DNA from: an uncultured Woeseiaceae bacterium
GTDB lineage: Bacteria; Pseudomonadota; Gammaproteobacteria; Steroidobacterales; Woeseiaceae
DNA length: 38,929 nt
Direction of reading: 5' to 3'
Assembly (NCBI GenBank): GCA_947259985.1
Contig: CAMYOJ010000039.1
Span: forward strand, 1-38,929
The position numbers were made by a program, and so were the translations under genes. Every line of letters starts with the position of its first letter. The stretch's first letter is position 1. Under the pieces are notes generated by a model. The model was not told where the DNA came from. It did no database searches and saw nothing but the letters and a program-made list of their open reading frames with translations. Of the stretch, positions 32,580 to 38,929 are shown in pieces.

Positions 32580-34772
32580 TTGAAGTACCTGTCACCTTTC
32601 ATTCTGGGCCTGCTCGCACCAGTGGTCGCCTCCGCGCAGTCGACGGACCGTCCGACATCGCCGCCTCAAATGCATGCAACACCTTTGAGTTCGGCACCCC
32701 AGGTAGACGGACAGGTACGCGGCGACGATGCCTGGCTCGATGCCGTCCCGGCAACCGGTTTCTGGCAGGTTCAGCCGAACGACGGGGCGCGATCCACGCA
32801 GAAGACCGAGGTGTATATCGGCTACACCGACACCGCGGTTTACGTCGGCATCGTCGCTTATGACGATGACCCGGCCGGCATCATCGTTTCAGACAGCCGC
32901 AGGGACTCGAGCCTCGATGATACGGACGCCTTCCTTATGGTCATCGACGGACTGCTCGACCGTCAGAATGGATACGTGTTCGGCACCAATGCCGCGGGTA
33001 TCGAATACGACGGCCAGGTCACCAAGGAAGGTTCGGGCGACAATTTCGGCTCGGGTGGCGGCGGGTTCAACCTGAACTGGGACGGCACCTGGTCGGTCGC
33101 CTCGAAAATAAGTGACATTGGGTGGAGTGCCGAGTTCGAGATACCGTTCCATACCCTGCGATACGGTGACGGCGAACAGTGGGGTATCAACTTCCAGCGC
33201 AACATCCGCCGTAACAACGAAATCGCCTACTGGGCGCCGCTGGAACTCAACAGGAACCTCTACCGCGTGTCCGAGGCGGGCACGCTCAACGGCGTGTCGC
33301 CGCCATCGCAGCGCAACCTGCAAATCACTCCCTACGTACTCGGCAAGACACGCGACGGTGGGGAACTCGATGGCAGTGACTCCGACGGAGAGTTCGGGGT
33401 CGATATCAAGTATTCGGTTACGCCGAGCCTTACGCTCGACCTGACCTACAATACCGACTTCGCCCAGGTCGAGGCCGACGAAGTGCAGGTCAACCTCGAC
33501 CGCTTCAACCTGTTCTTTCCCGAGAAGCGGCCATTCTTCCTGGAAAACGCCGGCCAGTTTGCCGTGGGCAACGGCCAGGAAGTCGAGCTGTTCTTCAGCC
33601 GCCGCATCGGCATCGGCGATGACGGCGAGATCATTCCCGTGAACGGCGGTGCGCGCCTTTCGGGTAAAGTCGGCGAGCGTACCAACGTCGGCTTCCTGTA
33701 CATGAGTACCGAAGCGTTCGGTGGCGCGGCACCACAGAACGACTTCGCGGTGGCCCGTGTCAACCAGGAACTACCGAATCGATCCTCGATCGGTGCGATT
33801 TTCGTGAACAGGGACGGCGATGGTTCTTACCTCTTGCCAAAGAGCGACGATTACAATCGCACGTACGGCGTCGACGGTCGCTGGGGCATCGGCGACAACC
33901 TGTTGTTCCAGGGCTGGCTGGCCAGAACCGACACTCCGGGCCGCGACGGCAAGGACCACGCCTTCTCGGTCAAAGGCGACTACAGCTCGGCCGAGTGGAG
34001 CATCGGCGGCAGTTACACCGAGGTGCGCGAAGACTTCAATCCCGAGGTCGGCTTCCTCGCCCGCGAGGAGTATCGCAAAGGTCGGTTCGCCATCCTGCGG
34101 CGCATACGTCCCGACGACATGTGGGGTCTGCTCGAGATCCGGCCACACATGTCTTACACCGGCTACTGGAAGTTCGACGGCTTCCAGGAAACCGGCTTTT
34201 TGCATCTCGACACACATTGGGAATTCAAGACAGGCACGGAATTCCACACGGGCTACAACGTTACCAGGGACGGCGTCCTCGAAGCCTTCGAGATCGTCGA
34301 CGGCGTCGTCGTGGACCCTGGCACCTATGACGAATCCGAAGTGCAGCTCGTCTACTTCACGGACCGATCACAGCCACTCAGCTTCAGCACGCGCGTGACG
34401 GTCGGCGGGCGCTTCGGCGGTGACCGCGTGTCACTCACACCTACGCTGTACTACCGGATCGGCGATACCTTCCGTTCCGAGTTCTCCTTCAACTACAATG
34501 ACTTCGATCTCCCGAATGGCGACTTCACGGCAAACCTCGCGCGGGTCAGGCTGTCATACTCGTTCACGCCGAAGATGCAGATCGAGACGCTGGTGCAGTA
34601 CAACGAAACCGACGACGAGATCGGCACCAACCTGCGCTTCTCGTGGCTGCGTACGGCGAGCTCGGGTCTGTATCTCGTCTACAACGAGGTGGACGAACGG
34701 GCCGACGACGGCCTGCCGACGGGCCGCGAATTCATCGTGAAGTACAGCTACATCTTCGACGTATTCAACTAA
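32580..34772 (+). CDS. CBM9-like domain plus DUF5916-type outer-membrane barrel
   Basis: 730 residues from a TTG start; this is the only possible start before the signal peptide (about 1-19, ending ASA), since a stop codon lies 18 bases upstream in frame and the next ATG is at residue 31. Residues about 35-230 resemble the CBM9-like/DOMON-type domain (PQVDGQVRGDDAW, VYIGYTDTAVYVGI, EIPFHTLRYG). The remainder, starting near FNLFFPEKRPFFLENAG, fits DUF5916, a predicted barrel common in marine proteobacteria. The ligand is unknown. A peptide-type transporter gene follows 10 bases later, so a role in uptake of peptides or similar compounds is plausible. Confidence 0.83.
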   Translation: MKYLSPFILGLLAPVVASAQSTDRPTSPPQMHATPLSSAPQVDGQVRGDDAWLDAVPATGFWQVQPNDGARSTQKTEVYIGYTDTAVYVGIVAYDDDPAGIIVSDSRRDSSLDDTDAFLMVIDGLLDRQNGYVFGTNAAGIEYDGQVTKEGSGDNFGSGGGGFNLNWDGTWSVASKISDIGWSAEFEIPFHTLRYGDGEQWGINFQRNIRRNNEIAYWAPLELNRNLYRVSEAGTLNGVSPPSQRNLQITPYVLGKTRDGGELDGSDSDGEFGVDIKYSVTPSLTLDLTYNTDFAQVEADEVQVNLDRFNLFFPEKRPFFLENAGQFAVGNGQEVELFFSRRIGIGDDGEIIPVNGGARLSGKVGERTNVGFLYMSTEAFGGAAPQNDFAVARVNQELPNRSSIGAIFVNRDGDGSYLLPKSDDYNRTYGVDGRWGIGDNLLFQGWLARTDTPGRDGKDHAFSVKGDYSSAEWSIGGSYTEVREDFNPEVGFLAREEYRKGRFAILRRIRPDDMWGLLEIRPHMSYTGYWKFDGFQETGFLHLDTHWEFKTGTEFHTGYNVTRDGVLEAFEIVDGVVVDPGTYDESEVQLVYFTDRSQPLSFSTRVTVGGRFGGDRVSLTPTLYYRIGDTFRSEFSFNYNDFDLPNGDFTANLARVRLSYSFTPKMQIETLVQYNETDDEIGTNLRFSWLRTASSGLYLVYNEVDERADDGLPTGREFIVKYSYIFDVFN

Positions 34773-34782
34773 AGGCAGGCAC

Positions 34783-36309
34783 ATGGCCAATTCCGACTTG
34801 AGCAGCACTACAACCGTAAGGGACGTCAAGCAGCTCGGCATCTGGGCCGCGCTCGGCTCCTTAAGCTACGTATTCTGGGTCTGCGGCGGCATGGAGATGG
34901 TCGAACGCCTCGCTTATTACGGCGTGCGCCAGGTCTCCAGCCTGTATGCGACCGACGCCCGGTCTAACGGCGGTCTGGGGCTCGAGGGCGCCGAGATAGG
35001 CATGATCTTCGCCGTCTGGGCACTGATGCAGTCCTTCGTGCCTGTACTGACGGGCGGCATCTCGGACCGAGTGGGCTACAAGGAGACCATCTTCGCGTCG
35101 ACGGTCTTCAAGATCCTCGGCTACCTGCTCATGGCCTGGTTCCCGACCTACTGGGGCTTCATGGCGGGCGCCATCGTCCTTGCCTTCGGCACGGGTATTT
35201 TCAAACCGGGTATCCAGGCGACCATCGTCAAATCGACGAGTCGCGAGAACAGTTCGATGGCCTGGGGCGTCTTCTACCAGACCGTGAACATCGGTGGCTT
35301 CCTCGGACCGCTGCTCGCAGCGCAGCTCAGGCAGCTCGAGTGGGCCTACGTGTTCTATGCCTGTGCCGGCATCATCTCGCTGAATTTCCTGCTGCTGCTG
35401 ACGTACAAGGAACAGGACAAGGAAGCTCGCCTCGAACATCGCCGCAAGGTCCAAGCCGGCGAAGTCAAGGAAAAGAGCCTGTGGCTCGACAGCCTGAGGG
35501 AAATCGGGCGCCCCATCATGATCTGGTACATGGTGCTGTTCTCGGGATTCTGGTTCATGCTCATGGCCTTCTGGGACGTTGGGCCTCTGTACTTTCGCGA
35601 CTGGGTAGACACCTCGGTCATGGTGCGCCACATGTTCGGCGAGGATGGCACAAGCAACCCGTTTTTCCGGTTCTTCTTCGGCATGACCCGGGACGGCAAG
35701 AGCATCCAGCCCGAAGGCCTCGTCAACCTCAACGCAATGCTGATCATGTTCGTGTGTTTCATCGTCGCGGGCTGGAGCGCGCTCATGAAAGCGACGAACT
35801 CGATGGCGCTCGGCACCTTTCTTGCCGCCGGCACCCTGATGCTGTTCGGCGGCTTCAACTATGTCTGGATCATCGTTTTGGGCATCGTCTGTTTCTCGAT
35901 TGGCGAGATGCTGTCCAGCCCGAAGTGCTCGGAGTATCTCGGCAATATCGCGCCGCCGCAGAAGAAAGCGATGTACCTGGGATTCAGCCAGTTGCCGCTC
36001 GGCATCGGCTGGGTTCTCGAGGGCTATTTCGGCCAGGTGCTGTACGCGGAGTTCGGCGCCAAGGATACGGTTGCCCGGCAGACCTTACTCGACGGCGGCA
36101 TGTTGCAGGCGGACGTCGACGCCGTGCCGATCGGTGAAGCGTTCCAGAAGCTCGTCGAGGTGACCGGCCTGAACGCTGACGCCCTGACCGCGCAGCTTTA
36201 CGCCGCCAACAATGTCGGCGTGGCCTGGTACATCATGGGTTCTGTTGGGGTCGTCGCGGCAGCGGGCATGTACGTCTATGGCCGCTGGACGTATCGGCTC
36301 AAGGACTAG
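34783..36309 (+). CDS. POT/PTR2-type proton-coupled oligopeptide transporter (MFS)
   Basis: 508 residues with about twelve to fourteen membrane helices. The first helix carries the ExxER motif (E38, E41, R42) followed by LAYYGVR, the signature of proton-dependent oligopeptide transporters, and the MFS loop motif GGISDRVGYK lies after helix 2. FGTGIFKPGIQATI is also typical. A long segment with charged loops between helices 8 and 9 is larger than in small bacterial POTs. It lies 10 bases after the DUF5916 barrel gene, so the barrel and inner-membrane transporter may form one uptake route. Exact substrate, di- or tripeptide or other, is not known. Confidence 0.85.
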   Translation: MANSDLSSTTTVRDVKQLGIWAALGSLSYVFWVCGGMEMVERLAYYGVRQVSSLYATDARSNGGLGLEGAEIGMIFAVWALMQSFVPVLTGGISDRVGYKETIFASTVFKILGYLLMAWFPTYWGFMAGAIVLAFGTGIFKPGIQATIVKSTSRENSSMAWGVFYQTVNIGGFLGPLLAAQLRQLEWAYVFYACAGIISLNFLLLLTYKEQDKEARLEHRRKVQAGEVKEKSLWLDSLREIGRPIMIWYMVLFSGFWFMLMAFWDVGPLYFRDWVDTSVMVRHMFGEDGTSNPFFRFFFGMTRDGKSIQPEGLVNLNAMLIMFVCFIVAGWSALMKATNSMALGTFLAAGTLMLFGGFNYVWIIVLGIVCFSIGEMLSSPKCSEYLGNIAPPQKKAMYLGFSQLPLGIGWVLEGYFGQVLYAEFGAKDTVARQTLLDGGMLQADVDAVPIGEAFQKLVEVTGLNADALTAQLYAANNVGVAWYIMGSVGVVAAAGMYVYGRWTYRLKD

Positions 36310-36314
36310 CCGAT

Positions 36315-36542
36315 TCAGTCGGTCGGCGACTCGTCGGTATCGACCTTCGTGCGACTGTTTTTGTGCTTGCTGCGCCAGATCGATACGGTAATGGACGCGA
36401 GTATCGACACGGCGCCCATGCCCAAGTAGAAGGAGGCCAGTGGCGCGTCGGGACCAGCGTATAGCACGCCCAGGATGAACGCTAAGCCGATTGCGGCGTA
36501 GGCAGTGGGCAGTGCTTTGTAAACGGGCGTCGGCAACCACAT
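36315..36542 (-). CDS. Small two-helix membrane protein of unknown function
   Basis: 75 residues with two hydrophobic segments (YAAIGLAFILGVLYAG and SFYLGMGAVSILASITVSIW) and a charged C-terminal tail. No family is recognised. It is convergent with the POT transporter gene, 5 bases away. A CRP/FNR-like palindrome is centred 72 bases upstream of its ATG, which suggests it is a regulated gene and not noise. Confidence 0.65.
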   Translation of the reverse strand: MWLPTPVYKALPTAYAAIGLAFILGVLYAGPDAPLASFYLGMGAVSILASITVSIWRSKHKNSRTKVDTDESPTD

Positions 36543-36606
36543 AAGTCGATACTCTTAGATTCAGGCCAGATGTACCATAATACTGCTTTCACCCGCAAGT
36601 CGCTGC

Positions 36607-36622
36607 CGTGACAGAGGTCACG
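36607..36622. promoter_or_regulatory. CRP/FNR-like palindrome upstream of the small membrane protein
   Basis: CGTGACAGAGGTCACG, arms GTGAC and GTCAC with four bases between, nearly identical to the site at 22944-22959. It sits between the end of the diguanylate cyclase gene and the start of the 75-residue protein, both on the minus strand, and the distance to the start codon resembles that at the other site. Confidence 0.5.
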
Positions 36623-36646
36623 CAACGAGAATTATTGTCATTTCGC

Positions 36647-38929
36647 CTAGGCAAGCCCCTCAGCGGCCTCGTCGACCGACTCAACGGCACGAATTGCGCC
36701 GTCTTCAGCCAGCTGCCCCGGGTCCGACTTGATTGACCGGTAGAGTTCGTCGCCACTTCCCTGCCATTCGATACCTTCGATACCCAGCCACGCATTGCGA
36801 TTTTGCTTGGCCTCGTACATGGCGGCATCTGCAACACCGAGAACCTCTTCCCAGGATAGCAAGTCTGGACGGTCCTTAAGAAACGGGTAAGAGGCGTAGC
36901 CGATTGACGAGGTAATGCGCGCAACCTGGCCATCGCCGACCGGAAATACCCGGTCCGAGAGGCTGCTGCGGACGCGCTCCGCGAGGTTGGCCGCATACTT
37001 GCGATTCGCTTCGCGCGCGACAATAAGGAACTCATCGCCGCCCCAGCGGATTACGTCATCCGAGGTCCGGCATGCCTCGAGCAGTACGTCACGCACCTGC
37101 AGCAACAGCCTGTCGCCGGCTTCGTGACCGCAGTTATCATTGACGGGTTTGAAGTTGTCGAGGTCGACCATCAGGAACAGCAGGTCGTTGTTGCCGCCCG
37201 GACGCATCGTTTCGGTTCCGTCACGATAGTGGCGTAATACCAGGTCGACGTCCTTGTTGACCTGCTGGAACAGGTATCGGCGGTTTCTGAGGCCCGTCAG
37301 CGCGTCTGTCGTGCTCGCTTCCACGAGCTTCGAGTTGACGATCTTGAGATCCTTGTTGCGATTGTTGAGCTCCCGCGTGCGCTCGTGCACTTCGCGCTCG
37401 AGCCGCCGACTGTAATCGGACTCGCGCTGCAACTTGTTCTCCTGGTGGCGCCAGGACATGAACACGGCCCCAACAGCGGCGAGCAGGTAGAGCGTGTACG
37501 CCCACCAGGTCTTCCATGGCGGGTCGGCAACCATCAATGGAATCTCGACACCGGACTCGTTCCAGACACCATCGCTGTTGGAGGCACGGACTTTTAACAC
37601 GTAGTTGCCGCCGTCCAGGTTGGTGTAGGTGATGCGGCGCTCGTTGCCCGCATCGACCCACGTATCGTCGAAACCCTCGAGCATGTACGAGTAATGGTTC
37701 TGCTCCGGCGCCGTAAAATCGAGCGCCGACAGGCCGAAAGTGACTACGTGATCGCTGTAGTTGAGATCGAGTGAACGTATCCGCTCGTAAGGCGTATCCG
37801 AGACAACGGGTTCGTTGATGATCGACAGGGAAGTCAGTGCGACAGGCGGCGGGCTCGTGTTGATTTCCAGTTCCGCCGGGTCAAACGCGTTGAAGCCATT
37901 CGTGCCACCGAAGTACAGCTTGCCATCGGGGCTCGCGTAGCTGGCGCCGAAGTTGAACTCCTCGCCTTGCAGGCCCTGGCTCTCATGGAAGGTCCGGATG
38001 TCGCCCGTATCGGGGTTATAGCTCAGCAGGCCCTGGCTCGACGAGAGCCACAGATTGCCACGCATGTCGGATTGGATGCCGAATACGTTGCCGCGATTCA
38101 TGCCCTCGGGGGCCGATATGTCGAGAACCCGGGCGCCATTACCCGACAACGGCCAGGCGGAAACGCGGTCGAGGCCTTCTCTCGAACCGACCCAGAGGCG
38201 ACCTCGCGGATCCACGTGCAAAGAGTAGATCGTGTTGGCGCTCAGACTGGCCGGATCGTCCGGGTCGTGCTCGAGCTGGTGCCAATTGCCGGTCCTCGAG
38301 TTGAGGTAGTTCAGGCCGCCGCCGTCCGTGCCCACCCAGATCACACCATCCCGGCCCTGCGCGATCGCCGTGGCCCTCGGACTCGACAAGGTCGTTTCAT
38401 CCTCGGGATCATGCAAAAAGTTCGTGAATCTGCCGCTCTGCGAGTCGAAGCGACTGACGCCTCCGCCGAACGTCCCGACCCAGATGTTGCCGGAATTGTC
38501 CTGCAACAACGACATGACGCCGTTGGCGGCGAGGCTGTCGGGATCGGACGGGTCGTGCCTGTAAGTGACGGCCGCGCCGGTCGTCGGATCGATGCGGCTC
38601 AGACCGCCGCGCATCGTGCCAGCCCAGATCTTGCCGTGCCGGTCAGTGATCATTGCCATTACCCGATCGCCGCCGATGCTGTCGCTCGCCGCCGCATCGT
38701 GTCGGAACTGCCGGACGACATTTCCGCCACGATCAATCACGTTGATGCCGCCACCAAAGGTCCCAATCCAGGAATTGCCATCGTAGTCTTCGGTAAACGC
38801 AGTGATGCTCATGCTGCTGAAGCTGTTCGGGCCGATGGATGCCGGTTTGTAATGACCGAAAGACCAGGAGCGCGGGTTCCATTTGCTGACGCCAGCCGTG
38901 AGCGTTCCAAACCAGAGCAGCCCGCCCTG
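36647..38929 (-). CDS. Propeller-type sensor diguanylate cyclase, 5' end missing
   Basis: The frame is open to the right edge and reads another propeller repeat upstream of the first visible Met (38812), so the N-terminus is outside the window. Order in the visible protein: at least six two-component-regulator propeller repeats with IWVGTFGGGVSRFD-like cores, a Y_Y_Y domain (NHYSYMLEGFDDTWVDAG), one membrane helix (TWWAYTLYLLAAVGAVFMSW), a coiled coil, and a GGDEF domain with the intact active site RWGGDEF. RTSD, five residues before GGDEF, is an inhibitory I-site. It therefore probably makes c-di-GMP with product feedback in response to a periplasmic ligand. No histidine kinase domain is present. 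Confidence 0.9.
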   Translation of the reverse strand, partial: QGGLLWFGTLTAGVSKWNPRSWSFGHYKPASIGPNSFSSMSITAFTEDYDGNSWIGTFGGGINVIDRGGNVVRQFRHDAAASDSIGGDRVMAMITDRHGKIWAGTMRGGLSRIDPTTGAAVTYRHDPSDPDSLAANGVMSLLQDNSGNIWVGTFGGGVSRFDSQSGRFTNFLHDPEDETTLSSPRATAIAQGRDGVIWVGTDGGGLNYLNSRTGNWHQLEHDPDDPASLSANTIYSLHVDPRGRLWVGSREGLDRVSAWPLSGNGARVLDISAPEGMNRGNVFGIQSDMRGNLWLSSSQGLLSYNPDTGDIRTFHESQGLQGEEFNFGASYASPDGKLYFGGTNGFNAFDPAELEINTSPPPVALTSLSIINEPVVSDTPYERIRSLDLNYSDHVVTFGLSALDFTAPEQNHYSYMLEGFDDTWVDAGNERRITYTNLDGGNYVLKVRASNSDGVWNESGVEIPLMVADPPWKTWWAYTLYLLAAVGAVFMSWRHQENKLQRESDYSRRLEREVHERTRELNNRNKDLKIVNSKLVEASTTDALTGLRNRRYLFQQVNKDVDLVLRHYRDGTETMRPGGNNDLLFLMVDLDNFKPVNDNCGHEAGDRLLLQVRDVLLEACRTSDDVIRWGGDEFLIVAREANRKYAANLAERVRSSLSDRVFPVGDGQVARITSSIGYASYPFLKDRPDLLSWEEVLGVADAAMYEAKQNRNAWLGIEGIEWQGSGDELYRSIKSDPGQLAEDGAIRAVESVDEAAEGLA

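Overview
The window looks like a chromosomal segment from a GC-rich proteobacterium, most likely a gammaproteobacterium with a chemolithoautotrophic or facultatively autotrophic life style. This rests on a class I phosphoribulokinase with a phosphoglycolate phosphatase and a CbbR-type regulator, a hydrogenase-maturation (hyp) locus, a DmsE/MtrA-MtrB outer-membrane conduit and an unusually large investment in multiheme c-type cytochromes (71 visible haem-binding motifs). The lineage is an inference from gene content. I saw no tRNA, rRNA, insertion sequence, phage or CRISPR signal, and no gene-free stretch over 300 bases.

Layout. 2-2818: the 3' part of a decahaem DmsE/MtrA-type cytochrome and its MtrB/PioB barrel, ending in a strong terminator that lies inside the convergent neighbour. 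2825-5667 (minus): flavin reductase-like protein, M20 peptidase and DUF1611 P-loop protein, one tight operon. 5795-11934: hydrogenase maturation, with a SlyD-like isomerase plus hypA on the plus strand converging on hypC-hypB-hypD-hypF-hypE. No hydrogenase structural gene is present. hypD has lost an internal segment and is frameshifted as read. 12057-13950: a diheme cytochrome and a secreted amidohydrolase. 13940-16542: Calvin-cycle prk-gph and convergent cbbR, with similar ATAAG/CTTAT palindromes in front of both promoters. 16624-21565: RetSat/CrtI-like oxidoreductase, tandem Usp protein, MocA and XdhC for molybdenum-enzyme maturation, and a TauE/SafE exporter.

21569-32397 is the most striking part. 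A membrane-anchored protein with two 4Fe-4S clusters plus FAD/NAD(P) domains is divergent from six tightly packed plus-strand genes: a shortened CcmI-like cytochrome-assembly protein, a membrane protein with two H-X13-H pairs (predicted dihaem cytochrome b), a 21-haem cytochrome, a roughly 40-haem cytochrome built from eight exact 279-bp tetrahaem units, a SPOR-TPR-beta-barrel outer-membrane protein and a small lipoprotein. Together they read as a complete electron route from cytoplasmic cofactors through the inner membrane, across the periplasm and to the outer membrane, independent of the MtrAB pair at the left end. The direction of electron flow and the partner outside the cell cannot be told from sequence.

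32580-36309 holds a CBM9-like/DUF5916 barrel protein and a POT-type peptide transporter; 36315-36542 is a small two-helix membrane protein; 36647-38929 is a propeller-type sensor diguanylate cyclase cut by the right edge. Two closely similar CRP/FNR-like palindromes, one in the divergent cytochrome promoter and one before the small membrane protein, suggest shared control by redox or carbon state.
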